Assembly: GCF_030122845.1 (NCBI RefSeq)
Contig: NZ_CP126084.1
Location: 1,798,001 to 1,862,000, forward strand
Origin: Paenibacillus woosongensis
Lineage (GTDB): Bacteria > Bacillota > Bacilli > Paenibacillales > Paenibacillaceae
Direction of reading: 5' to 3'
DNA: 64,000 nt
In this document: piece by piece, positions 43,731 to 51,551 of the stretch
Position numbering within the stretch: the stretch's first letter is position 1
Layout: each line of letters begins with the position of its first letter
Notes under the pieces: generated by a model
The model's database searches: none
What the model was told of the DNA's origin: nothing
Seen by the model: only the letters and a program-made list of their open reading frames with translations
Program-made: the position numbers and the translations under genes

Positions 43731-44567
43731 ATGAAAAATTCCAGATCATTTGCAATCCTTTCTTACGCCGTTGTTGCAGTGCTGCTAGTTCTGTATCTAG
43801 TACCGCTTATTCTGGTGCTAAACGTATCTTTGAAGTCGTATCCTGAATATTTGATCAACCCGATTGGTTTCGTTAAGGAAATCCAGTGGAGCAACTATAT
43901 CACCGCATGGACGGAAGGGAACTTCGCCAACTATTTCATCAACAGTTTGATTTATACCGGTGTCGCTACTGTGCTGACGATTATTGTGTCGGTCATGGGC
44001 GCGTTTCCGGTCGCGCGCAAATACGTGAAGTGGAGCGGTTTCATCTACATGTTCTTCCTGCTGTCGCAGTTCCTGCCGAACCCGATGGTTGCGCAGTACA
44101 AGCTGATGCTTGGCTTCAAGGAATCCCTTGGCATCTTCGGATATGATACGAAGCTCGGTTATATCGTTCTGAAAACGACGGGCACCGGCGTAGTATTCAT
44201 GATGTTCGTCGGCTATATCAAATCGATCAGCCGCGAGCTGGATGAAGCCGCAGGGATCGATGGGTCCGGATACGTCCGTTATTTGTTCCAAATGGTAACT
44301 CCGCTGATGAAGCCGGTTATCGCGACCGGGGTTATTTTGACGGCAATCGGCATCTGGAATGACTTTGTTGGACCGATTATGTATTTACCGAGTCAGACAA
44401 ACTATCCGATAACATTCGGATTGAAAGAGTTTAAAGGCCAGTACGGCAACAACTGGCCGCTGCTTGCCTGCGGAATTACCATCGTGGCGGCTCCGCTCAT
44501 CATACTGTATACATTTATCCAGAAATATCTTGTAGACGGAGCTCTTGCAGGCGCCGTTAAATCGTAA
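43731..44567 (+). CDS. Sugar ABC transporter permease, CUT1 (MalG-like)
   Basis: 278 residues. Six membrane segments, EAA loop LDEAAGIDGSGYVRYLFQMVTP, and the standard ending YLVDGALAGAVKS. Completes the importer; as in the first cluster, no ATPase gene is present. Confidence 0.9.
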   Translation: MKNSRSFAILSYAVVAVLLVLYLVPLILVLNVSLKSYPEYLINPIGFVKEIQWSNYITAWTEGNFANYFINSLIYTGVATVLTIIVSVMGAFPVARKYVKWSGFIYMFFLLSQFLPNPMVAQYKLMLGFKESLGIFGYDTKLGYIVLKTTGTGVVFMMFVGYIKSISRELDEAAGIDGSGYVRYLFQMVTPLMKPVIATGVILTAIGIWNDFVGPIMYLPSQTNYPITFGLKEFKGQYGNNWPLLACGITIVAAPLIILYTFIQKYLVDGALAGAVKS

Positions 44568-44573
44568 CCTGGT

Positions 44574-44607
44574 GAATCCCGCGCCTGCCTTACATGGAGC
44601 GGGATTC
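44574..44607 (+). other. Intercistronic hairpin before GH94 gene
   Basis: GAATCCCGC / GCGGGATTC nine-bp stem, 16-base loop, no T run. May tune the ratio of transporter to phosphorylase mRNA. Confidence 0.5.
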
Positions 44608-44647
44608 GTTATGAATAAAGGAATTTAGGAGAGGGAGAAGAGACGAT

Positions 44648-47377
44648 ATGACAAAGTCCGGTTGGCAGTTTCAAGGAGAACAGGGCGTATTTAAACTCAA
44701 GCATCCAGAGAAGAACAGTTATTTGTATTTTCCCTTAGTCAATGAAGCGGGAATGATGTCGGCCATTACGCCAAATTTACACGGGGGAATTACGTCAGGA
44801 CACAATACATTTCTGATGGAGCCGGTATCGGTGGATGATTTACATAATTCCAAGGCTTCACGGAATTTCTGGCTTTATATTGAAGGCTACGGCGCCTGGT
44901 CTGTTAGCGGAAATTCGGCGAAGCAGAATGCGGCTCAGTTCGTGTCTGATGAAGAGGAGAGCGAAATGGAAGCGGGCTTCTTGTGGCACAAGCTTACCCG
45001 TCATTATGCCAAGCTTGGCGTAAAAGCGGAAACGACCAGCTTTGTACCTGCTAAGGATGACAAGGTCGAGCTGATGAAGGTGAAAATCACCAACACTGGA
45101 ACCGCTCCGCTTGAATTCACCCCCACAGCGGCGATTCCACTGTATGGGCGTTCTGCGGATGACCTCCGGGATCACCGTCATGTCACTTCTTTGCTGCATC
45201 GCATTTACGTGGCTGAATATGGCATGGAAGTCCAGCCTGCGTTGTCTTTTGACGAGCGGGGACACCGTGTAAATAAAGTGACTTACAGCGTACTCGGGGC
45301 GGAAGGCAGCGGCAAGGCGCCTATCGGCATGTTCCCGATCAACGAGGAATTCATAGGGGAAGGCGGGGCGCTCGATTGGCCGGAGGCTGTCGTTCGCAAC
45401 CGCGAACCGCTGGCGACCGCTGGCACTGAGCTTGAAGGCTATGAGGCGGTCGGCGCACTGCGATTCGCCCCTGTACAATTATTGCCCGGGCAATCGGTGT
45501 GTTATGTCGTAGCCATGGTTATTTCGGATGATCGGCTGGAGCAAGGGAACTATGCGGCCCAATACTTGTCCGAAGCGCAGTTCGACGCTTTGCTGCAGGA
45601 GAATGAAGCGTACTGGCGGGAAAAGCTGGATACGATCAAATTCAAGTCCGGCGATGCTGAGCAGGATCTTTGGATGAAGTGGGTTACCCTGCAGCCGATA
45701 TTGCGCCGCCTGTACGGCAACTCATTCCTGCCATACCATGACTACGGCCGCGGCGGCAGAGGCTGGCGCGATCTGTGGCAGGACTGCCTGGCACTGATGG
45801 TGATGGAGCCGAACGAAGTAAGACATTTGCTGGTGAACAACTATGCAGGGGTCCGCATCGACGGCAGCAATGCCACGATTATCGGTTCCAAGCCGGGCGA
45901 GTTCATCGCAGACCGTAACAACATTCCGAGAGTATGGATGGATCACGGTGCTTGGCCTCTTCTGACGACACTGCTGTATGTGCATCAAAGCGGCGATCTG
46001 GATATTCTCCTGCAGCCGCAGACGTATTTCCGGGATATCTTTGTCAAGCGCTGTGGCGAACGGGATTTAAGCTGGAGCGCGGACAGCGGAAACAAGCTGA
46101 CTACTGTAGATGGCAGCATCTATGAAGGCACCATTCTGGAGCATATTTTGCTGCAAAATATCGTTCCGTTCTTCCATGTCGGCGAGCATAACAATATCAA
46201 GCTGGAGGGCGCAGATTGGAACGACGGGCTTGACCTTGCGCCAAATCGCGGCGAGAGCGTGGCGTTTACGGCATTCTATGCCAGCAACTTGCTGGAACTG
46301 GCCGAGCTTTTAACCCATCTCAAGGACAATGCGGGCATCGAAACGATCGAGCTGGCCGAGGAAATGGGCATTCTGCTGGATTCGCTCACAGGGCCGGTGG
46401 ATTACGAGAGCGTGGATGCAAAGCTTGCATTGCTGAATCGCTACTATGACGCCGTTACTCCTGCCGTAAGCGGCAAGAAGCTCAAGCTGGATATCGCGAA
46501 GGTGGCAAGCGATTTAAGAAGCAAGGCAGAATGGGCCATCAGCCATCTGCGCAGCAATGAGTGGATCTCCAGCAAGGAAGGCTATGAATGGTTTAACGGC
46601 TACTACAATGACGATGCCCAGCGGGTTGAGGGAGATTTCCCGCAAGGCGTGCGGATGACGCTGACCGGCCAGGTGTTCAGCATTATGGGAGGCGTGGCTA
46701 CGGATGAGCAGGTCGGCAAAATTTCCAAGGCTGTAGACCGCTATCTGAAGGATGCGAAAATCGGCTACCGCCTAAACTCGAACTTTGGGGGCATCCAGCA
46801 GAACCTGGGCCGGGCCTTTGGGTTTGCGTTCGGTCATAAAGAGAACGGCGCGATGTTCAGCCATATGACGGTCATGTACGCCAACGCGCTTTATAAGCGC
46901 GGGTTCGTCAAGGAAGGCTACGAGGTGCTGAACTCCATTTATAACCTTTCCACCGATTTTGAGCTGAGCCGCATGTACCCGGGCGTGCCTGAATATATCA
47001 ATGAAAAGGGCCGCGGCATGTATACGTTCCTGACAGGTTCGGCCAGCTGGCTGCTGCTGACAGAGCTGACGGAGGTTTATGGGGTGAAGGGAAGCTACGG
47101 GCATCTGCATCTTGAGCCTAAACTGGTCAAAGAGCAGTTCGACGGTCAGGGCGAGGCTGCGGTGGAGACGTTGTTTGCGGATCGCATGCTGCAAATCGTA
47201 TACCGCAATACCGCTCTTCTCGATTACGGACAATACCGGATCGGTTCGATTGCCATAAACGGCGAAAGCGTGCAATTCGACGCTTCGGGCTCTGGCGCTC
47301 TGATCCAGCGGTCCGTGCTGGATGCGCTGCCGAGAGAGGGCACGCAGCGGATCGAAATCGTACTGGAACAAAAGTAA
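44648..47377 (+). CDS. GH94 beta-glucoside phosphorylase, possibly laminaribiose type
   Basis: 909 residues, cytoplasmic. The N-terminal beta-sandwich of about 290 residues is typical of GH94, and the (alpha/alpha)6 barrel has GRGGRGWRDLWQDCLAL and the catalytic Asp in GADWNDGLD (near residue 526). C-terminal landmarks include GIQQNLGRAFGFAFGHKENG and TFLTGSASWLLL. GH94 enzymes cleave beta-glucosidic disaccharides or short glucans with phosphate, giving alpha-glucose 1-phosphate. Cellobiose phosphorylases are near 810 residues; about 910 is closer to the Paenibacillus laminaribiose enzyme, also linked to an ABC importer. The linkage remains inference. Confidence 0.85.
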   Translation: MTKSGWQFQGEQGVFKLKHPEKNSYLYFPLVNEAGMMSAITPNLHGGITSGHNTFLMEPVSVDDLHNSKASRNFWLYIEGYGAWSVSGNSAKQNAAQFVSDEEESEMEAGFLWHKLTRHYAKLGVKAETTSFVPAKDDKVELMKVKITNTGTAPLEFTPTAAIPLYGRSADDLRDHRHVTSLLHRIYVAEYGMEVQPALSFDERGHRVNKVTYSVLGAEGSGKAPIGMFPINEEFIGEGGALDWPEAVVRNREPLATAGTELEGYEAVGALRFAPVQLLPGQSVCYVVAMVISDDRLEQGNYAAQYLSEAQFDALLQENEAYWREKLDTIKFKSGDAEQDLWMKWVTLQPILRRLYGNSFLPYHDYGRGGRGWRDLWQDCLALMVMEPNEVRHLLVNNYAGVRIDGSNATIIGSKPGEFIADRNNIPRVWMDHGAWPLLTTLLYVHQSGDLDILLQPQTYFRDIFVKRCGERDLSWSADSGNKLTTVDGSIYEGTILEHILLQNIVPFFHVGEHNNIKLEGADWNDGLDLAPNRGESVAFTAFYASNLLELAELLTHLKDNAGIETIELAEEMGILLDSLTGPVDYESVDAKLALLNRYYDAVTPAVSGKKLKLDIAKVASDLRSKAEWAISHLRSNEWISSKEGYEWFNGYYNDDAQRVEGDFPQGVRMTLTGQVFSIMGGVATDEQVGKISKAVDRYLKDAKIGYRLNSNFGGIQQNLGRAFGFAFGHKENGAMFSHMTVMYANALYKRGFVKEGYEVLNSIYNLSTDFELSRMYPGVPEYINEKGRGMYTFLTGSASWLLLTELTEVYGVKGSYGHLHLEPKLVKEQFDGQGEAAVETLFADRMLQIVYRNTALLDYGQYRIGSIAINGESVQFDASGSGALIQRSVLDALPREGTQRIEIVLEQK

Positions 47378-47381
47378 CTAT

Positions 47382-47422
47382 AGAAAACCCTGTTGCTCCG
47401 AAGCAGTGAGCCGGGGTTTTCT
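47382..47422 (+). terminator. Hairpin/terminator after GH94 gene
   Basis: AGAAAACCC / GGGTTTTCT stem with an inner TGCT/AGCA helix. The T tract lies inside the stem, so termination may be partial; the mutarotase-like gene follows by 67 bases. Confidence 0.55.
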
Positions 47423-47489
47423 GGCTTAACGAAGTTATTCCGCTAGAGAGAAAGAGCGATAGATCGCTTGAATATTAGAGGGGACAATA

Positions 47490-48377
47490 ATGGGATTTCA
47501 ATTAAGGAATGAACATTTAATCGTAGACATCGCGGCTGTGGGCGATTACAAGGGCACACGCTTCGACTGGAGCGGCTTTATTACGGGCATCACTATGCGC
47601 GAAGGAAATCACTCCTTTTGCGTGCCAGAGAGCCTGAAGAGCGGAGAGGGCACTGGCGGATCGGGACTATGCAACGAGTTTTCCTTAAAGGAAGCCATCG
47701 GGTATGAGGATGCCCCGGTCGGGGGACAGTTTCCGAAGCTCGGCGTAGGGCTGCTCACGCGAACGGATGCTGCGCCTTATCAATTTTACCGGAATTATCC
47801 GCTGCAGCCTTACCGGATCGATGCTGAAATAAGAAATGAGCAGAACATCGTATTTACGGTTCATCCCAAGAGTTGTGGCGGGTACGCTGCGCGGCTGGAG
47901 AAGTCCATCTCCCTTGACCGGAACAGGCTGCGAATCGAATATCAACTAAGCAATACGGGCACACGCGAAATCCGTACGGAGGAATATAACCATAATTTCT
48001 TGGGTATTGATGGGCAGCCAATCGGACCTGATTATGATTTGCAATTTCCTTTTGCGATTGAAGCATGGACCGATGAACCTGGAACGATGGATGGGTTAAG
48101 GATTGATGGAGGAGCAGTTGCCTGGGAGCGCGTGCCGGATAAGCCCTTTTATTTTCATATCGGCGGTTATTCAACCTGTGCGTCCCCTTGGCTGTGGGAT
48201 TTAAAGCATCGGCCAAGCGGGGCCGGCGTTCGGGAAATAAGCTCCTTCCCGGTCTATTCCGCCGCGGTATGGGGAATGGGGCATGTCGTATCCCCGGAGA
48301 TGTTTATCCGTATCGAGCTTCAGCCTGGAGAAAGCAAAAAATGGTCGCGGGTATATGAATTTTACCGTGAGCCTTGA
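47490..48377 (+). CDS. Aldose 1-epimerase-like (mutarotase-fold) protein
   Basis: 295 residues, no signal. Galactose-mutarotase-like beta-sandwich with GTRFDWSGFITGI near the start, a conserved core RIEYQLSNTGTREIRTEEYNHNFL (a His in NHNF is a candidate catalytic residue) and RIELQPGESKKWSRVYEF at the end. It is last in the GH94 operon region. The phosphorylase releases one sugar of fixed anomeric form, and an epimerase would equilibrate it for kinase use. The role is inferred from fold and place. Confidence 0.7.
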   Translation: MGFQLRNEHLIVDIAAVGDYKGTRFDWSGFITGITMREGNHSFCVPESLKSGEGTGGSGLCNEFSLKEAIGYEDAPVGGQFPKLGVGLLTRTDAAPYQFYRNYPLQPYRIDAEIRNEQNIVFTVHPKSCGGYAARLEKSISLDRNRLRIEYQLSNTGTREIRTEEYNHNFLGIDGQPIGPDYDLQFPFAIEAWTDEPGTMDGLRIDGGAVAWERVPDKPFYFHIGGYSTCASPWLWDLKHRPSGAGVREISSFPVYSAAVWGMGHVVSPEMFIRIELQPGESKKWSRVYEFYREP

Positions 48378-48448
48378 TCATTTCTTTGTCCAGATGAAGC
48401 GTTAATGTGTCAATTCTGCAAAATATCAAAATCCAATGAAATATCAGC

Positions 48449-48477
48449 TTGCTGGAAAAAAGAATAGTTGCTATGAT
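48449..48477 (+). promoter_or_regulatory. Likely serC promoter
   Basis: TTGCTG, 17-base spacer, TATGAT. Leader of about 52 bases. Confidence 0.5.
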
Positions 48478-48535
48478 AAACCTTATCAAAACTTCGAAAG
48501 CCTATAAACAAGTGTTAAGAGAGGACGGGGGAGAA

Positions 48536-49624
48536 ATGAGTAAGAGAGCTTATAATTTTAACGCAGGACCTGCAGCGCTTCCGTTGGAAGTACTGGAACG
48601 GGCTCAGGCGGAATTTGTAGATTATCGCGGTACGGGAATGTCGATTATGGAAATGTCGCACCGCGGAGCGGTTTATGAGGAGACTCACAATGAAGCGGCA
48701 AGCCGCCTCCTGAAGCTGCTCGGCAATCCGGAGGGATACAAGGTGTTGTTCCTGCAAGGCGGCGCCTCGACACAATTTTCGATGATTCCGATGAACTTCC
48801 TCACGGAGGGTAAGACAGCCGGCTATGTCATGACAGGAAGCTGGGCCGGCAAGGCAATTAAAGAAGCGAAGCTGATCGGCGAAGTGTTCGAGGCCGCATC
48901 CTCCAAAGAGAGCAAGTTCATGGACCTGCCGGATCTAAGCAATCTGAAATTGCCGGACAATGCCGCGTATCTGCATGTAACTTCCAATGAGACGATTGAA
49001 GGAACCCAGTTCAAGAGCTTCCCGGACACAGGCAGCGTTCCGCTGATCGCGGATATGTCCAGCGACATTCTGTCCCGTCCATTCGATCTTACGCAATTCG
49101 GCATGGTATATGCCGGTGCGCAGAAGAATTTGGGGCCGTCCGGCGTAACAGTTGTCATCGCCCGCGAGGAGCTGCTTCAGGATTCGCCGAAGCACCTGCC
49201 GACGATGCTGCGCTACGACACACACGCAGGCAACAACTCCCTGTACAACACACCGCCTTCTTTCTCGATCTATATGGTAAACCAAGTGTTGAAATGGATC
49301 GAAGAGCAAGGCTCGCTTGAAGGCATCGAGAAGAAGAACCAGGAGAAAGCTGCGCTTCTGTACAACGCGATCGATAATAGCGGCGGATTCTACCGCGGAT
49401 GTGCAGACACAGGCAGCCGCTCGTTGATGAACGTTACCTTCCGTCTGGCTTCGGAGGAGCTGGAGAAGCAGTTCGTGAAGGAATCCGAGAAAGAAGGCTT
49501 CGTCGGCCTGAAGGGACACCGCAGCGTCGGCGGACTGCGCGCATCGATCTACAATGCGGTGCCTTACGACAGCATCAAGGCATTGGTTGATTTCATGGCA
49601 GAATTCCAGAAGTCGAACGGATAA
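48536..49624 (+). CDS. serC: Phosphoserine aminotransferase
   Basis: 362 residues from ATG 48536 with GGGGGAG upstream; the frame is open to 48449 but without a ribosome site. SerC landmarks: YNFNAGPAALP at the start, SIMEMSHRG, LQGGASTQFSMIPMN, the PLP lysine in YAGAQKNLGPSG, and GLKGHRSVGGLRASIYNA at the end. It converts 3-phosphohydroxypyruvate and glutamate to phosphoserine, for serine and vitamin B6 synthesis. Confidence 0.95.
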   Translation: MSKRAYNFNAGPAALPLEVLERAQAEFVDYRGTGMSIMEMSHRGAVYEETHNEAASRLLKLLGNPEGYKVLFLQGGASTQFSMIPMNFLTEGKTAGYVMTGSWAGKAIKEAKLIGEVFEAASSKESKFMDLPDLSNLKLPDNAAYLHVTSNETIEGTQFKSFPDTGSVPLIADMSSDILSRPFDLTQFGMVYAGAQKNLGPSGVTVVIAREELLQDSPKHLPTMLRYDTHAGNNSLYNTPPSFSIYMVNQVLKWIEEQGSLEGIEKKNQEKAALLYNAIDNSGGFYRGCADTGSRSLMNVTFRLASEELEKQFVKESEKEGFVGLKGHRSVGGLRASIYNAVPYDSIKALVDFMAEFQKSNG

Positions 49625-49721
49625 GCAGCAGAGGAGCATCCCGCATTTTGTTACTGGATAGGCCCGCAAGGATTTCCAAAGCGGGCTCGTCTAAGCGGGC
49701 TTCCCGCTGAACATGGAGGAG

Positions 49722-49760
49722 GCCTCTCGCCATGCTTATGGCGGGAGGCTTTTTTATTTT
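49722..49760 (+). terminator. Strong terminator after serC
   Basis: 12-bp stem GCCTCTCGCCAT / ATGGCGGGAGGC, 4-base loop, then TTTTTTATTTTT. Smaller GCCCGC/GCGGGC hairpins precede it (49662-49707). Confidence 0.92.
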
Positions 49761-49834
49761 TAGGAAACTGAATTCATTGTTATAATAAATATGTGAGAGA
49801 AATTTAAAACTGAAACTAGTGAGGAAATAGATGT

Positions 49835-50299
49835 ATGACATTGCATATTGTACTTGTTGAACCGGAAATACCAGCAAACACGGGAAATATCGCGCGCACC
49901 TGCGCGGCAACGGGCATTCATCTGCATTTGGTGCGGCCGCTCGGCTTCCGCACGGATGATGCCACCTTAAAGCGTGCCGGGCTTGATTACTGGTATGCGG
50001 TAAATATCGAATATCACGATTCATTTCGAGAGGTCGAAGAGAAATACAGCGGCAGCCGCTTCTTCTTTGCGACGACGAAGGCGCAGAAGCGCTATACTGA
50101 TTTCGCATACCAAGACGGCGATTTCTTCGTGTTCGGTAAAGAAACGAAAGGCCTTCCGGACGAAATTCTGCAGGCTCATCCGGATCAGCTGATCCGGATG
50201 CCGATGACGGATAAGGTACGTTCCCTAAATTTATCCAATTCAGCGGCGATCATTGTGTTTGAAGCGCTGCGGCAGTTGGATTTTCCGGGAATGCAATAA
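49835..50299 (+). CDS. trmL: tRNA (cytidine/uridine-34-2'-O)-methyltransferase TrmL
   Basis: 154 residues, the size of single-domain SPOUT methyltransferases. Conserved parts: LVEPEIPANTGNIARTCAATG at the start, KRAGLDYW, FVFGKETKGLPDE and RMPMTDKVRSLNLSNSAAI, the last forming the trefoil knot that binds SAM. It 2'-O-methylates the wobble base of tRNA-Leu isoacceptors. The gene stands between a strong terminator and the acetyltransferase remnant. Confidence 0.92.
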   Translation: MTLHIVLVEPEIPANTGNIARTCAATGIHLHLVRPLGFRTDDATLKRAGLDYWYAVNIEYHDSFREVEEKYSGSRFFFATTKAQKRYTDFAYQDGDFFVFGKETKGLPDEILQAHPDQLIRMPMTDKVRSLNLSNSAAIIVFEALRQLDFPGMQ

Positions 50300-50336
50300 G
50301 AGCAATGGACACCAAGAACGAAGAGAGGAATTGACC

Positions 50337-50924
50337 ATGCCAAGAACAGAACGAGAGAAAATGTGGCAGGAGAAATGTATGATGCTTCGGACGCGCAGCT
50401 GGTAGAGGACAGGCTGCGGGCCAGAAGATTAACCCGTTTGTTTAATAACACGCATGAGGATGAACTGCCTCGCAGAACAGAGTTGCTGGGAGAACTGCTG
50501 GGGAAAATGCTTATATTGAGCCGACTTTTCGCTGTGATTACGGCTAGAACATTTCACGTGGGCCGTCAATTTTATGCAAATTTCGACTGCGTTATTTTGG
50601 ATATTTGCGAAGTGAGAATCGGGGATTACTGCTTCATGGCTCCTGAGCGTGCATATCTACACGGCAACCCATCCGCTTGACCCGCAAGAGCGGAATCCCG
50701 GGCTGGAATACGGCAAGCCGGTAACCATCGGCAACATTGTATGGATTGGAGGCCGTGCTGTCATCGTTCCCGGGGTAACAATCGGTGACAACGTAGTCAT
50801 TGCAGCCGGGGCCGTTGTGACTAGAGACGTTCCTCCTGGTGCTGTTGTAGGAGGAAATCCAGCAAAAATATTAAAATATGTCGAATTAAAGCAGGAATTC
50901 TCGGAAAAAGAGCGAAAGATATAG
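50337..50924 (+). pseudogene. Maltose O-acetyltransferase remnant (four frameshifts, one stop)
   Basis: Reading the expected protein needs four frame changes. MPRTEREKM starts at ATG 50337 (GAGAGGAA upstream). A base is missing near 50362 before AGEMYDASDAQLVEDRL, and another near 50502 before GENAYIEPTFRCDYG. TAG at 50545 stands where Tyr is expected. An extra T near 50554 precedes [30 protein letters not shown], and an extra base near 50646 precedes [18 protein letters not shown]. The tail has the left-handed beta-helix hexapeptides and [12 protein letters not shown]. Neighbouring genes are intact, so decay is more likely than poor sequence. The fragments are not separate genes. Confidence 0.85.
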
Positions 50925-50987
50925 AGAGGGAAGTAGTATTTTCGTTCAACAATGTACATACCATTTTTAGGAGAGGTGTAAGTAAAT

Positions 50988-51233
50988 ATGAAACCTGCTG
51001 GTGTGGTCCGTAAAGTGGATCAGTTGGGAAGAATCGTTTTGCCCAAGTCGCTGCGTAAGAGGTATCAAATGAATGAGGGAGACCCTGTTGAAATTTTAGT
51101 ACAGGGAGACCATATCATTTTGGAACGCTATCGTCCAAAATGCGTGTTCTGCGGCTCTATGGAGAGCGTCAGCGACTTCAAGGAACGCTGCATCTGCAAT
51201 CAATGTCTCGTTGAGATGAACCGCCTCACATAA
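50988..51233 (+). CDS. AbrB-like regulator with C-terminal Cys cluster
   Basis: 81 residues with AGGAGAGGTG upstream. The N-terminal 50 residues are an AbrB/SpoVT swapped-hairpin DNA-binding domain: GVVRKVDQLGRIVLPKSLRK, GDPVEILVQGDHIILERY. The C-terminal part differs from B. subtilis AbrB: CVFC, 12 residues, then CICNQC, a likely zinc-binding knuckle. Possibly a transition-state regulator controlling post-exponential genes. A terminator follows at once. Confidence 0.8.
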   Translation: MKPAGVVRKVDQLGRIVLPKSLRKRYQMNEGDPVEILVQGDHIILERYRPKCVFCGSMESVSDFKERCICNQCLVEMNRLT

Positions 51234-51251
51234 GTCACGTAGTCAAGGAAT

Positions 51252-51284
51252 ATAGGCGTCTGCGCAATGCAGATGTCTATTTTT
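51252..51284 (+). terminator. Terminator after AbrB-like gene
   Basis: ATAGGCGTCTGC / GCAGATGTCTAT stem (two G-U pairs), 5-base loop, TTTT. Confidence 0.8.
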
Positions 51285-51299
51285 CGTTGTTCTCTCCGT

Positions 51300-51326
51300 T
51301 TAAATAAGCTTCCCTTGCGGGAAGCT
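51300..51326 (-). terminator. Terminator of the small-peptide unit
   Basis: On the minus strand AGCTTCCC, GCAA tetraloop, GGGAAGCT, then TATTTA. It begins 15 bases after the stop of the 35-residue reading frame. Confidence 0.6.
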
Positions 51327-51341
51327 CATTTAAGGTCTTGC

Positions 51342-51449
51342 TTACAGTCCTTTTGTTTTATCGTTATTATACGACGAGGTCAAAATACCGCAAAGATACA
51401 AAGCAAACACCAAAGTCACGATCCAAAATGTCATCGAAAATGAAAACAA
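51342..51449 (-). CDS. Putative 35-residue single-span membrane peptide
   Basis: TTG start at 51449 with a near-perfect GGAGGTG seven bases upstream; stop TAA at 51344-51342. The peptide starts with MFSFSM, has one hydrophobic span (TFWIVTLVFALYLCGIL) and a polar tail ending NNDKTKGL. A TATAAT lies 31 bases upstream and a GNRA-type terminator hairpin directly downstream, so a complete minimal transcription unit is visible. Size and layout recall type I toxins or small regulatory membrane peptides, but I recognise no family. It could also be chance. Confidence 0.45.
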   Translation of the reverse strand: MFSFSMTFWIVTLVFALYLCGILTSSYNNDKTKGL

Positions 51450-51479
51450 AGGTGACACCTCCACATTTAACTGCCTCTT

Positions 51480-51508
51480 ATTATACCCGCCTCTGCCCAA
51501 AAAATAAA
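51480..51508 (-). promoter_or_regulatory. Possible promoter of the small-peptide unit
   Basis: On the minus strand a consensus TATAAT (51485-51480) with a weak TTTATT 17 bases upstream. Predicted leader of about 25 bases before the TTG start. Confidence 0.4.
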
Positions 51509-51551
51509 TGCTTATATGATATATTTCATAGATAATGGCTGGAATGGCCTT

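Noticed and set aside
50649-50924. Separate small hexapeptide-repeat acetyltransferase
   Set aside because: It is the last in-frame fragment of the frameshifted maltose acetyltransferase; its ATG lies inside the coding sequence and lacks a ribosome site.
51338-51535. Plus-strand 65-codon frame after the AbrB-like gene
   Set aside because: No ribosome site and a basic low-complexity product; the minus strand has the better-supported small gene here.
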